Shown here piece by piece: positions 17,918 through 27,928 of a stretch of DNA of 64,000 bases (its first letter is position 1; each line of letters starts with the position of its first letter). The DNA comes from JANPCX01 sp050916095 (GTDB lineage: Bacteria > Pseudomonadota > Gammaproteobacteria > Burkholderiales > Burkholderiaceae_C): the NCBI GenBank assembly GCA_050916095.1, contig CP050901.1, forward strand, positions 1,860,001 through 1,924,000, in the 5' to 3' direction. Under the pieces are notes generated by a model. The model was not told where the DNA came from. It ran no database searches and saw only the letters and a program-made list of their open reading frames with translations. Position numbers and translations under genes: made by a program.

Positions 17918-19257
17918 AGGGGCAACAGCGATCACTGGTGACGCGCATGACCTGGCTGGTGGTGGGGGTCAGTGTTTTTTCTTTGCTGCTGCACTTGGCC
18001 GTGAGTGCGTTGTGGGCTCATGAGGTGTCGGAGGACTTGGTGGACTCTTTGTCGGGGCGTGTCACATTGGCACGTCACCTGCTGGAGCGCACCCCACCCG
18101 AGCAGCGTGATGCACTGGCGGCTTCCATCAGTCGAGCCCGGTTCACGGTGGCACGCCTGCAATCGCCCGCTGAGACCGCACCAAGCGAACCGCCTTTTTT
18201 GCCTGGCCAGGTGCTGCAGCGCATTCGAGAAGGCGCGGGGCCGAACTTTCATGTGCACCTTGCCGGTGCCAGTTTTTCGGAGAATCGCGGCATCATTCAA
18301 TTCGACTTCGACCTGGGCGATGAACGCTGGCGAGTTACGTACCGGGTGCAACCGCCTTTGCTGGCGGTGCTCGGTACGGGGCTGGGCTGGCTTGTTTTGG
18401 TGGGCGTGGGCGTGTTGCTTAGTTTGGTGATTGGGGTTCGTTCTATCGCGCGCCCGATGTCGCAATTGGCCAGCCGATTGTCAAACCAAGGCAGTGCGCT
18501 GCAACCCCTGTCCATGCCTGCGGGTGGTGGCGCGGAGATCCGCACGGTCGTGACCGCCTTTAACCAGTTGGTGGCCGAAGTTCAGCGTGCCGACCAAACC
18601 AAACAGCAAATGCTGGCCGGCGTCTCACACGACTTACGCACGCCCCTGGCCCGACTGCGGCTGCGCATCGAAACGCAGTGCGATGAACTGATTGCCGAAG
18701 AGTTGACGGCGGATTTGTTCGCTGTGGAGCGCATCGTGTCGCAGTTTTTGGCTTATGTACAAGGCGAAAGCAAAGCAGGCCTGGGCAAACCCGAAGCGGT
18801 GATGGACGTGGTCTCCTGGGTGGTGTCGGGCTACGCAGAGCAAGGCAGCAAAGTGGAGTTCGCCCCCAGCGAACTGAGGCTTGAACTGCCTGACCTCGCC
18901 GTTCAGCGCGCACTGTCCAATCTGATCGACAACGCACTCTCACATGGAATGGCCCCCGTGCTGGTGGCGTTGTCATTGACCTACCGAGATGAAGGCGGTC
19001 ACGGTGTACTCACTGTTTGGGACCACGGCCCCGGCATGAGCGAAGCGGAGTTTGATCGCGCACAACTGCCTTTTGTTCGCTTGGACGACTCCCGTGCTGG
19101 GCTTGGCCACTGCGGACTGGGTTTGGCCATCGTCGCACAAATTGCCCATCAATTGGGCGGGCACTTGGAACGCTCCAAATTGGCCGGTAGCCGTTTTGGG
19201 GTTTCTATTGTTTGGCCGCTGTCTGGTGACAAAGAAACCCAAACCACCGAAAAATAA
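17914..19257 (+). CDS. Sensor histidine kinase (EnvZ-like)
   Basis: 447-aa inner-membrane kinase. TM1 about residues 13-33, periplasmic sensor about 34-147, TM2 about 150-175, HAMP, then H-box GVSHDLRTPLARLRLRIET with His239, N-box ALSNLIDNALSHG, G1 WDHGPGMSEAEFD and G2 GLGLAIVAQIA. The arrangement is the EnvZ type. It is paired by a four-base overlap with the OmpR-like regulator. The periplasmic sensor lacks a domain I recognise. Confidence 0.93.
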   Translation: MKGQQRSLVTRMTWLVVGVSVFSLLLHLAVSALWAHEVSEDLVDSLSGRVTLARHLLERTPPEQRDALAASISRARFTVARLQSPAETAPSEPPFLPGQVLQRIREGAGPNFHVHLAGASFSENRGIIQFDFDLGDERWRVTYRVQPPLLAVLGTGLGWLVLVGVGVLLSLVIGVRSIARPMSQLASRLSNQGSALQPLSMPAGGGAEIRTVVTAFNQLVAEVQRADQTKQQMLAGVSHDLRTPLARLRLRIETQCDELIAEELTADLFAVERIVSQFLAYVQGESKAGLGKPEAVMDVVSWVVSGYAEQGSKVEFAPSELRLELPDLAVQRALSNLIDNALSHGMAPVLVALSLTYRDEGGHGVLTVWDHGPGMSEAEFDRAQLPFVRLDDSRAGLGHCGLGLAIVAQIAHQLGGHLERSKLAGSRFGVSIVWPLSGDKETQTTEK

Positions 19258-19332
19258 AACAAGACCGCAGCATGATTCGCCGTCTGAGTCGCAGCACGAT
19301 TGATGTTTTCAAAAATCGTGACAAATACAAAT

Positions 19333-19371
19333 CCGTTCGCACTGAGCCTGCCGAAGGGTCAGCGCGAACGG
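19333..19371. repeat. REP-like inverted repeat, short copy 2
   Basis: CCGTTCGCACTGAGCCTGCC followed closely by the inverse arm ending GCGAACGG; it can fold as one hairpin. It sits between the convergent sensor kinase and EF-hand genes, where it could serve as a transcription stop for both strands. Confidence 0.72.
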
Positions 19372-19405
19372 TGTTTTGTGTGGCGTTTATATACAGCTCA
19401 TCAAA

Positions 19406-19933
19406 CTACGCTTGCAACGAAAGTTGCGGCGTATTGCTGTCAGTGGCGTAAGTGCTGTTGAGCTTGGAGACCAGCTGCTCCAGCATTTTCTGCAGCGATG
19501 CGGTGTCGCTGTTGTTGTCACCAACACCTTCTGACTTCTTCTTGTTAGACGCTTCGCTGGATTTGCCGATCGAGTCCAGCAAGGATTGCAGCGCGTCGTC
19601 GCTGGAACCCCCACTGGTGGACGCAGAACCTGAGCCACCGCCAAAACTCTGCATGGTGCTTTGGAACTGGGACATCATGTCTTTCATTCCCGTTTCCATC
19701 TCGGCCTGGGTCAACGAACCGTTTCCATCGACATCCATTTTGTTGAACTGCTTGGTTTGGTCTTCGCTGGAGATTCCAGCGTTGCCCATGGGGCTGTTCT
19801 GCACCATGGAGCCAAACTCTTTCGCGTCGATGCCGCCTGAGCCGTCGGCGTCGCCTTTTTTGAACATCTTGGCTTGCATCTGCGACATCATCGCTTGCAT
19901 GCCACCGCCTGAACCACTGATTCCACTGATCAT
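19406..19933 (-). CDS. EF-hand calcium-binding protein
   Basis: 175-aa protein with two canonical EF-hand loops: DADGSGGIDAKE (about residues 28-39) and DVDGNGSLTQAE (about 69-80), both with acidic residues at positions 1, 3 and 12. The start MISGISGSGGG has AAGGAGA just upstream, so the longer frame to 20068 is rejected. No signal peptide; the N terminus is Gly/Ser/Met-rich and the C terminus Ser/Gly-rich with a low-complexity stretch. Similar MISGIS-starting EF-hand proteins are found in many Gram-negatives, some of them proposed to be secreted; the role here is unknown. Single-gene unit. Confidence 0.8.
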   Translation of the reverse strand: MISGISGSGGGMQAMMSQMQAKMFKKGDADGSGGIDAKEFGSMVQNSPMGNAGISSEDQTKQFNKMDVDGNGSLTQAEMETGMKDMMSQFQSTMQSFGGGSGSASTSGGSSDDALQSLLDSIGKSSEASNKKKSEGVGDNNSDTASLQKMLEQLVSKLNSTYATDSNTPQLSLQA

Positions 19934-20297
19934 GATGATCTCCTTGGGTTGAAAGTGGGCGGGCCAGGCACCGTGCCTGACGCTGCACCCATCACCATCG
20001 TGGAGGCAGGCGGCCTGGGCTGAAGGCCCAATGAAAGCGTGGTCTTGGGCGACTGTGGCCGAACGCAACCTTGGTGTGTCAGCCTATGACGCGGTGTGTC
20101 GAGGGCACCTCAGGGCGCGCGTGCGTGACGCTCGCAGGTGACGCCACGTGTCGTTCCATGCTGAACTGACACTTCAAGGCATCAAGCGGCGGTTCACCTG
20201 TGGCGACACCCACTAGACTATTGATTGTCAAACACCCGTCCTTCGCGCCAGTCAAGCCGCGTCATCCTGTGAGTTTCAGAATAACCAAGGGATTCTT
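19934..20297. other. Divergent intergenic region
   Basis: 364 bases between the EF-hand gene (minus) and the DUF4397 lipoprotein (plus). AAGGAGA (EF-hand) and AAGGGA (lipoprotein) ribosome sites are at its edges. No recognisable operator, RNA gene or repeat was seen in between; GTGACGC..GTGACGCC short repeats near 20120-20150 are not clearly meaningful. Confidence 0.5.
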
Positions 20298-21578
20298 ATG
20301 ATCAAAACTGTTCTTGTTCTTCTGTTTTCTGTTCTTGTCGCGGCCTGTGGCGGTGGTTCTGGCGACGACGCAGAAATCAGATTCGCCAACTTCACCACAG
20401 ACAGCAATGGCCTGAGTTTTTACACGGGCAGCGATGAACGAATTTCCAACATCAACCAAGAACAAGTCAGCGGTTATGTTGATGTGGACGCCAAGACTTA
20501 CGACTTGATCGTGAAAAAAGGTACCGGCTCGACGCTGACCACGGCGTCAACCAGCTTGGCCAAGAAAAAACACTACACCGCCGTGAGTTGGGGCCGCGAT
20601 GGCGCGATGAAATTTTCCACACTCGGCGAGGATGAAGACGCACCGAACAGCGGCAAGGTCAAACTCCGTGTTCTCAACGCAGCCGCCGATGCGGGCAGTG
20701 TGGATGTCTACATCACCAACGAGGGCGATCTGCTGGAGAACAACTCACCAAACCACAGCGCAGTGGCAGTGGGCAGCACCACGGGGTTTGGCGAATTCAA
20801 TCGTGGCACCTACCGCCTGCGGGTGACGGTTGCTGGCGACAAAAACGACGTGCGGTTGGATGTCTCCGGAATTTCGTTCACAGACAAACAAGTGACCACC
20901 CTGGTGTTGCAGTCCGCCATCGGCGGCACCCTGGTCAACGGCTATTTGCTGAACCAACGGTCTGACCTCAAACCCTACAAAACGACGCAAGTGCGTGTGC
21001 GACTGGCTGCGGGTGTTGGCGGCAACGGCAATGTGTCCGCGAAAGTCGGGACCACCAATGTTTCCAGCAGCACCATTTCCCCATCTGTGGGTTCTTATGT
21101 TCTTGCGCCATCTGGAAACCAGACGCTGCTGGTTCAATTGGGTACAACCACCGTTTTTTCAGCCACACAAAACTTCGTTGCAGGCGGCGACTACACCGTC
21201 CTCGCATCGGGACCTGCGACTTCTGCCCAGGCCAAACTTTTGCTTGACGACAACCGACCTTCCTCAAACACCACCAAGGCCAAAATTCGTTTGGTGCATG
21301 GGACAGAGAGTTTTCAAAGCCTGAGCTTGAACGTGGACACCGTGTCTGTGGTCAGCGACTTGGCATATGGTGCTGCCTCATCTTTTGTGAACGTATCGAC
21401 AAACACCGGCAACGCCCTGATTGAGGTCACTTCCCCGCTGAGCAATGACCCTGTCTACACGACCGCCAAGAGCAACAGCTCAACCACGGGCGTGTCTCTG
21501 GATCAGCAGAGTGTTTACTCCGTCTTTGTACTGGGTGGAAATTCGACTGCGAGGGGAATACTCCGACGCGAAAGATAA
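20298..21578 (+). CDS. DUF4397-type lipoprotein
   Basis: 426-aa predicted lipoprotein: signal peptide MIKTVLVLLFSVLVAAC with lipobox VAAC (Cys17), then a Gly/Ser linker and two DUF4397-like beta domains. The repeat motif is KLRVLNAAADAGSVDVYITNEGD (about 115-140) and KIRLVHGTESFQSLSLNVDTV (about 325-345), the usual R-x-x-N/H-x-x...VDVY pattern. No enzymatic motif. The gene stands alone, with the OsmC-pirin pair following after 48 bases. Surface or periplasmic adhesion/structural role is only a guess. Confidence 0.8.
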   Translation: MIKTVLVLLFSVLVAACGGGSGDDAEIRFANFTTDSNGLSFYTGSDERISNINQEQVSGYVDVDAKTYDLIVKKGTGSTLTTASTSLAKKKHYTAVSWGRDGAMKFSTLGEDEDAPNSGKVKLRVLNAAADAGSVDVYITNEGDLLENNSPNHSAVAVGSTTGFGEFNRGTYRLRVTVAGDKNDVRLDVSGISFTDKQVTTLVLQSAIGGTLVNGYLLNQRSDLKPYKTTQVRVRLAAGVGGNGNVSAKVGTTNVSSSTISPSVGSYVLAPSGNQTLLVQLGTTTVFSATQNFVAGGDYTVLASGPATSAQAKLLLDDNRPSSNTTKAKIRLVHGTESFQSLSLNVDTVSVVSDLAYGAASSFVNVSTNTGNALIEVTSPLSNDPVYTTAKSNSSTTGVSLDQQSVYSVFVLGGNSTARGILRRER

Positions 21579-21626
21579 ACAGAACGTTCTGGATACCTCA
21601 GAGCGTCACTACCAGCGAGCGATCCT

Positions 21627-22028
21627 ATGAACATCGAAAAGAAGCTTGGCGGCGCATTAACTCAAACGGTTCACGTCAGACACCATCAATTTGACACCGA
21701 TGTGTCTGGGGCCGAAGGCGGTGCAGATGACGGCCCAAGCCCTCACGATTTGTACGATGCGGCATTGGGTGCCTGCAAGGCCTTGACGGTGATGTGGTTC
21801 GCCAAGAAAAAAGGCATTGCGGTCGACGATATCCGCACCGACGTTCAAAGCGACAACAGCCAAGAACGCGCTGGGCTGTACCGCATCACCAGCAAACTCA
21901 GCATCAGCGGAACTTTCAGTGACGCTGAGTTTGCCCAGCTGGTGGCCGTCGCCGAGAAGTGCCCGCTGCACAAACTGATGACGAGCGTCACCACGGAAAT
22001 CGTCACTGAAGTTGAGCGTGCAGAATGA
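21627..22028 (+). CDS. OsmC family protein
   Basis: 133-aa OsmC-fold protein. Two conserved cysteines are visible: DAALGACKALTVMWFAKKKG (peroxidatic position) and VAEKCPLHKLMT (resolving position). Family members reduce organic hydroperoxides. The start follows ACCAGCGAGCGATCCT, a weak ribosome site. The stop overlaps the ATG of the pirin gene (ATGA), so the two are translationally coupled. Confidence 0.9.
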   Translation: MNIEKKLGGALTQTVHVRHHQFDTDVSGAEGGADDGPSPHDLYDAALGACKALTVMWFAKKKGIAVDDIRTDVQSDNSQERAGLYRITSKLSISGTFSDAEFAQLVAVAEKCPLHKLMTSVTTEIVTEVERAE

Positions 22029-22906
22029 ACGCGACCACGTTATTGCAAGCTCATGCGAAAGACCTGGGCGGTGGTTTTGTTGTGCGCCGTTTGCTGCCTT
22101 CTGCTTCACGCCAGGCGGTGGGGCCCTTCATTTTTTTCGATCATTTTGGCCCGGTCACCGTCACCCCGGACACCCACCACGATGTCCGGCCACATCCCCA
22201 TATCGGGCTGGCTACCGTGACCTATTTGTTCAGTGGGGTGATCGTCCATCGGGACAATCTTGGATACACGCAGCGCATTGAGCCTGGGGCTGTGAACTGG
22301 ATGACCGCAGGTCGTGGCGTGGTGCACTCAGAGCGCAAACCTGAGGCCGAGCGCACCAGCACCTATGTCAACCACGGATTGCAGCTGTGGTTGGCGCTGC
22401 CAGAGGCCGAGCAGGAACGACCGGCGTCATTTGTGCATACGCCCGCTCAAGACATCCCGCAGCTAAACCATGAAGGCGCACAGATCCGCGTTCTGGTGGG
22501 GCACGCGTTTGGCGGGCAGTCGCCTGTTACCACTTTGTCGCCAACGCTTTATTTGGACATTCAGTTGCCCGCGTCCGCGAGTTGGACCTTGCCGCTGTTG
22601 ACTGAAGAACAGGCGGTCTATGTGGTCAGTGGTGAGCTGCAGCTCAACGGAGAGCCGCTGTCACCCCATACCTTGGCGCTGTTGACCCAAACAACCGTGC
22701 TGACGGCGGGCGAAACCGATGTGCGCCTGGTGGTCATTGGCGGCCACCCACTGGGTCGACGGTTCATGTGGTGGAACTTCGTCTCGACCCGCAAGGAACG
22801 CATCGAGCAAGCCGCTTTGGCCTGGGAAACGGGCGATCCCCGCATGGGCATGGGGCCCGTGCCTGGGGACAGCGAAACAATCCCTTTGCCCCCACGCCAG
22901 AAGTAG
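22025..22906 (+). CDS. Pirin family protein
   Basis: 293-aa bicupin of the pirin family (PF02678/PF05726). The N-terminal cupin has the metal motif HPHIGLATVTYLFSG and then MTAGRGVVHSE, giving the three His plus one Glu expected for Fe binding. The C-terminal cupin spans about residues 175-265. Bacterial pirins include quercetinases and regulators of metabolic enzymes, so the exact role is open. Coupled to OsmC, which suggests a shared redox or stress context. Confidence 0.92.
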   Translation: MNATTLLQAHAKDLGGGFVVRRLLPSASRQAVGPFIFFDHFGPVTVTPDTHHDVRPHPHIGLATVTYLFSGVIVHRDNLGYTQRIEPGAVNWMTAGRGVVHSERKPEAERTSTYVNHGLQLWLALPEAEQERPASFVHTPAQDIPQLNHEGAQIRVLVGHAFGGQSPVTTLSPTLYLDIQLPASASWTLPLLTEEQAVYVVSGELQLNGEPLSPHTLALLTQTTVLTAGETDVRLVVIGGHPLGRRFMWWNFVSTRKERIEQAALAWETGDPRMGMGPVPGDSETIPLPPRQK

Positions 22907-23053
22907 GCCGTGCTCTGGATGGAAATCCAAACTGCGCTGAACCGAGACGCAAAGTTCAATTTCGGTCAAGCAATCGGGCGCGATTGTTCATGCGGCAGTT
23001 GTCGGTGAAACCGTGCGGATGCAGGTGTCACTCGACCTCCCTAGAATGGCCAA

Positions 23054-24724
23054 ATGAAGTTACGACGTTGGTGGTGGGTGGTTCTGGTGCTGGCTTTGGC
23101 TGGCGGTGCGGCTTGGTGGTGGTCTCGGGCCCAAGACGATGGTGTGAGTTATCGCACCAGCAAACTGGAGCGTGGGTCGCTGCAGGCGGCGGTGTCGGCT
23201 TCGGGCACGGTCAATCCGGTGCTGCAGGTGATTGTGGGCACCCAGGTGTCGGGCCAGGTGAAAGAGCTGTTTGCTGACTTCAACTCGGTGGTGAAGAAGG
23301 GCGCTTTGATCGCCCGCATTGACCCCGAAACCTTTCAGTACCGGCTGCGGCAATCGCAGGCCGATTTGGAAGCGGGCAGGGCGGCGGTGCTCAATGCCCA
23401 AGCGAATGTCGGTGCAGTGGCGGCCAATGTGTCGCGTGCGCGGCTGGACTTTGACAACGCCCAGCGTGACTTGAACCGCAAACAAGATCTGCTTTCCAAA
23501 CAGTTCATCTCGCAGGCAGAGTTTGAATCAGCACGCAATTTGGCCGCTACGTTGGGCGAGGGGCTGAAGGTGGCGCAGGCCCAGCTTGAAGTGGCTCGCG
23601 CCCAAGTCACCAGCGCCCAGGCCGTGGTTCGCCAGCGCGAAGCTGCTTTGGCGCAGGCCCAAGTGGATTTGGACCGCACCGAGATTCGCTCGCCGGTGGA
23701 TGGTGTGGTGATACGCCGGGCGGTGGAGCTGGGGCAAACCGTGGCGGCGAGCTTGCAAGCGCCTGAACTCTTTGTGATCGCTCAAAACCTGAACGACATG
23801 CAGGTGGAGGCCTCCATCGACGAAGCCGATATCTCCCGCGTGCGGCCGCAGCAGAAAGTCAGCTTCACCGTAGACGCTTTTCCTGGCCGCAACTTTGAAG
23901 GGCGTGTGAGCCAGGTGCGCAAGGCGGCGGTGGCACAGCAAAACGTGGTGACCTACACCGTGGTGGTGCCTTTTTCTAACGCTTCGAGTGTGGCTGGCAA
24001 CAATGCCAGCGATGCCTTGTTGCCGGGCATGACGGCCAATGTGCGCATCATCACCGACAACCGCGAGGCCGTTCTCAAAGTTCCCAATGCCGCTTTGCGG
24101 GTGCGTATTGCCGGGGTAGAGCCACCGGTTGAAGCGGCATCCGGTGCTGCTTCGGCCGCCTCTGCCGCGCCGACCACGGCGCCGAGCGACGGCCCATTGA
24201 ACGGAAATACACCCGCGCCCGGTGCGGCTGCCAACCCCGCCGCTGGCGGGCGCGGTGGCCCCATGAGCGAGTTCCGCGACCGTGTGGTGACTGAACTGAA
24301 ACTGTCGCCGGAACAAGCCGCTGCGGTCGATGCCGTGCTGGCGGCGGCCCGCCCCCGTTTTGCTGAACTTCGCAACCTGCCCGAAGACACACGGGCCAAA
24401 ACGCGTGAGAAGGTGCTGGCCGATGTGCGCGCCCAAATTGGCGCGAAGCTGACCGACGCGCAGCGGTTAGGCTACCAAGCGCTGTTGGCACAAAGCGGTG
24501 GTCGCGGCACCAGCACCCGTGGCCGCATTTACACCTTGGGCGAGGACGGCAAACCCGTTGCCCATGCCGTTCGTTTGGGCGTGAGTGATGGTGTGACGAC
24601 GGAGTTGCTGATTCGCCCGGATTCGCCACAAGCGGCGCAGCTCAAAGAAGGCAGCTTGGTGGTCTTGGGTGTGAATGCACCGACTGACATCAAACGCAGC
24701 AGCGCGCCGCGTGCGCCGTTTTAG
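23054..24724 (+). CDS. MacA-like adaptor with an inserted CpxP/Spy-like helical segment
   Basis: 556-aa membrane-fusion protein, much longer than the usual 380-400. The normal parts are all present: anchor WWWVVLVLALAGGAAWWW, lipoyl halves at VGTQVSGQVKELFADFNSVV and RSPVDGVVIRRAVELGQTVA, and barrel SFTVDAFPGRNFEGRVSQV. Between NAALRVRIAGVE (about 355) and the C-terminal RIYTLGEDGKP (about 495) lies an Ala/Pro-rich linker and then a predicted helical stretch with LKLSPEQAAAV...LTDAQRLGYQALL, a pattern like the LTxxQ repeats of CpxP/Spy periplasmic chaperones. It is followed, after a repeat-bearing 200-base gap, by its ABC ATPase and permease. Confidence 0.88.
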   Translation: MKLRRWWWVVLVLALAGGAAWWWSRAQDDGVSYRTSKLERGSLQAAVSASGTVNPVLQVIVGTQVSGQVKELFADFNSVVKKGALIARIDPETFQYRLRQSQADLEAGRAAVLNAQANVGAVAANVSRARLDFDNAQRDLNRKQDLLSKQFISQAEFESARNLAATLGEGLKVAQAQLEVARAQVTSAQAVVRQREAALAQAQVDLDRTEIRSPVDGVVIRRAVELGQTVAASLQAPELFVIAQNLNDMQVEASIDEADISRVRPQQKVSFTVDAFPGRNFEGRVSQVRKAAVAQQNVVTYTVVVPFSNASSVAGNNASDALLPGMTANVRIITDNREAVLKVPNAALRVRIAGVEPPVEAASGAASAASAAPTTAPSDGPLNGNTPAPGAAANPAAGGRGGPMSEFRDRVVTELKLSPEQAAAVDAVLAAARPRFAELRNLPEDTRAKTREKVLADVRAQIGAKLTDAQRLGYQALLAQSGGRGTSTRGRIYTLGEDGKPVAHAVRLGVSDGVTTELLIRPDSPQAAQLKEGSLVVLGVNAPTDIKRSSAPRAPF

Positions 24725-24767
24725 TGAGTGATTCATCAGATATGACGACAGATGCTGTTCGTACCGA

Positions 24768-24866
24768 CCCTTCGACAAGCTCAGGGCGAACGGAGAAAAA
24801 AGACACGAGTCTTTATCCGTTCGGGCTGACCCTTCGTCTGGGCTCAGGACAGGACCTGTCGAAGCC
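24768..24866. repeat. REP-like inverted repeat, composite copy 3
   Basis: CCCTTCGACAAGCTCAGGGC ending in GAACGG, a short spacer, then CCGTTCGGGCTGACCCTTCG and a further half-site CCTGTCGAAGCC. It looks like two or more half-elements joined tail to tail. It lies inside the adaptor-ATPase gap of one transport operon and may affect read-through. Confidence 0.75.
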
Positions 24867-24923
24867 AGCGCGTGCCTCAGTCCGTTTTTTTGGCAGTGGT
24901 GCTGGCCAAAACAAAAGGAACTC

Positions 24924-25696
24924 ATGGCCAACGGGTTTGTTGGTCAGGATTCCATGGTGCATGCCATGACCCCGCTGATCCAAGCCCAAGACCTCACCAA
25001 AACCTACGCCATGGGCGCACAAACCGTGCATGCCTTGCGGGGGGTTTCAATCGCCATTGAGGCGGGCGAGTTCGTAGCCATCATGGGCGCTTCGGGTTCG
25101 GGCAAAAGTACCTTGATGAACATCCTGGGTTGTTTGGATCAACCCAGCAGCGGCCAGTACTGGCTCGGCGGCCAGGCCATCGAAGGCCTGCACGGTGACC
25201 AATTGGCCACGGTGCGCAATCAGCGCATTGGTTTTGTTTTTCAGCAGTTCAATTTGTTGCCGCGTACATCGGCACTGGAAAACGTGGAACTGCCCATGCT
25301 GTATGGCGGCGTGAAGGCACAGTTGCGCCACGAACGCGCCCTGCAAGCCTTGGCCCGCGTGGGGCTGGCGGAAAGGGCCTCGCACACACCGGCGGAGTTG
25401 TCGGGCGGCCAGCAGCAGCGGGTGGCGATTGCGCGGGCTTTGGTCAACCAGCCGCAACTCATTTTGGCCGACGAACCCACAGGCGCGCTGGACTCACAAA
25501 CTTCGGAAGACATCATGCGTTTGCTCACCGATCTGAACGATCAAGGCATGACGGTGATTCTGGTCACCCACGAGGCGGATGTGGCCGCCTGGGCCAAGCG
25601 TCGTATGGTGTTCAAAGACGGTTTGCTGCTGGAGGACCAGATCCAAACGCCGCACCGTCCCAACGACGCCGTGGCGGCCGCTGCCGTGCTTGCACT

Positions 25697-25700
<4 letters not shown>
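24924..25700 (+). CDS. MacB-type ABC transporter ATP-binding protein
   Basis: 258-aa ATPase: Walker A GASGSGKST, VFQQFNLLPRTSALENVELPM, signature LSGGQQQRVAIARALVNQP, Walker B LILADEPTGALDSQTS, switch VTHEADVAAW. The ATG at 24924 has AAAAGGAAC upstream; MTPLIQ at 24966 is an alternative that fits the family start better. The stop overlaps the permease ATG (ATGA). Near-duplicate arrangement of the first MacB-like system in this window, but the sequence is clearly different. Confidence 0.94.
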
Positions 25701-26929
<1,229 letters not shown>

Positions 26930-26982
26930 CCGTTCTCATGCCCACACGGCGAGCCTCCAAGTGAAAGGCAGTACGGTCATCG

Positions 26983-27094
26983 CATACGACGCAGCCATTC
27001 CCACGCATGCGGGGATCCAGTCGGTGGTTGCGGTTCGGTACAGTGTCTGGTTTCCCGCCTGCGCGGGAATGATGGTGGTGATGTAGGTCGTATG
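26983..27094. repeat. dRS3-like inverted element (ATTCCC...GGGAAT)
   Basis: Two inverted copies of a 25-base unit: one at 26996-27020 (starting CATTCCCACGCATGCGGGGA) and its near reverse complement at 27047-27071 (TTTCCCGCCTGCGCGGGAATG). They are enclosed by an outer inverted pair CATACGAC (26983-26990) / GTCGTATG (27087-27094). The inner unit resembles the neisserial dRS3 type of dispersed repeat. It lies between a permease and a lipoprotein gene; a nonautonomous mobile element is likely. Confidence 0.65.
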
Positions 27095-27134
27095 ACGCAT
27101 CACTTGAAGTTGCACTCGTTTATTCACGCTTTCT

Positions 27135-27740
27135 ATGAACCACGTCCCACTTCAACGTCGATCCCTGTTGTTGCCAGGGCTCTTGCTCTTGCCTTGTACC
27201 CTGCTCGGTGTGTCCGCTTGCGCCACCAGCCCGCGCACACTCACGTTCTCTCAGGCAGACCTCACACGCTGGGCACAAACCCGCTTTCCCATGGACCGCA
27301 AGTTGCTGGAGGTGCTGGAGTTGACGCTCAGCAATCCTCAGTTCACCTTGCTGCCTGAATCGAACCGCTTGGCGGCGGTGGTGGACTTGTCCGGCAAAGA
27401 CCGGCTTTTTGGCCGCAGCTTCACAGGGCAGTTGGCGCTTGATGGGAGCTTGTTGTTTGATGTCAATGAACAGGCTGTGCGCTTGGTCGATGTGAAGGTC
27501 AGTCAGCTGAAGCTGGAGGGTTTGCCCTTGGCTGCGCAGTCAACCGTCAATGGCTTGGGGCCTGTGTTGGTGCAACAGGTGTTTGCGCGTCAACCGCTTT
27601 ATCGTTTCAAACCCGAAGACCTGCAGCGTGCTGCTGCAGCGGGCCTGAAACCAGGTGCACTAAAAGTTACAGGGCTGGGTATTGAACTGAGCTTGGTGCC
27701 ACTGAACACGCCCACTGCAACCACCGACACGCGCAACTAA
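27135..27740 (+). CDS. DUF1439 (YceB-like) lipoprotein
   Basis: 201-aa lipoprotein: signal peptide with lipobox GVSAC, then a core like E. coli YceB (FSQADLTRWAQTRFPMDRKLLEVLELTLSNPQF...LDGSLLFDVNEQAVRLVDVKVSQL). DUF1439 proteins adopt a lipid-binding tubular-lipid/BPI-like fold in predictions, but the function is not established. Free-standing gene with no close co-directional partner. Confidence 0.82.
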   Translation: MNHVPLQRRSLLLPGLLLLPCTLLGVSACATSPRTLTFSQADLTRWAQTRFPMDRKLLEVLELTLSNPQFTLLPESNRLAAVVDLSGKDRLFGRSFTGQLALDGSLLFDVNEQAVRLVDVKVSQLKLEGLPLAAQSTVNGLGPVLVQQVFARQPLYRFKPEDLQRAAAAGLKPGALKVTGLGIELSLVPLNTPTATTDTRN

Positions 27741-27789
27741 GCCGCGTCGTTATCATGCCGCCTGATTGGCGCTGTACCTTCGTGATCCT

Positions 27790-27856
27790 CCGTTCGGCCT
27801 GAGCCTGTCGAAGGGCAGGGAGTGGCAGCACACGTTGGCTTCGACAGCCCAAACGG
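27790..27856. repeat. REP-like inverted repeat, copy 4
   Basis: CCGTTCGGCCTGAGCCTGTC at the left, degenerate inverse arm GGCTTCGACAGCCCAAACGG at the right. Intergenic between the DUF1439 lipoprotein and uppP. Confidence 0.72.
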
Positions 27857-27928
27857 AGACAAGGGGCGCATTGAAAAATGGCACCCATCACGCCTTCCCT
27901 GGTCTTTTCTTTTTTTAGTGGAGTTTCC

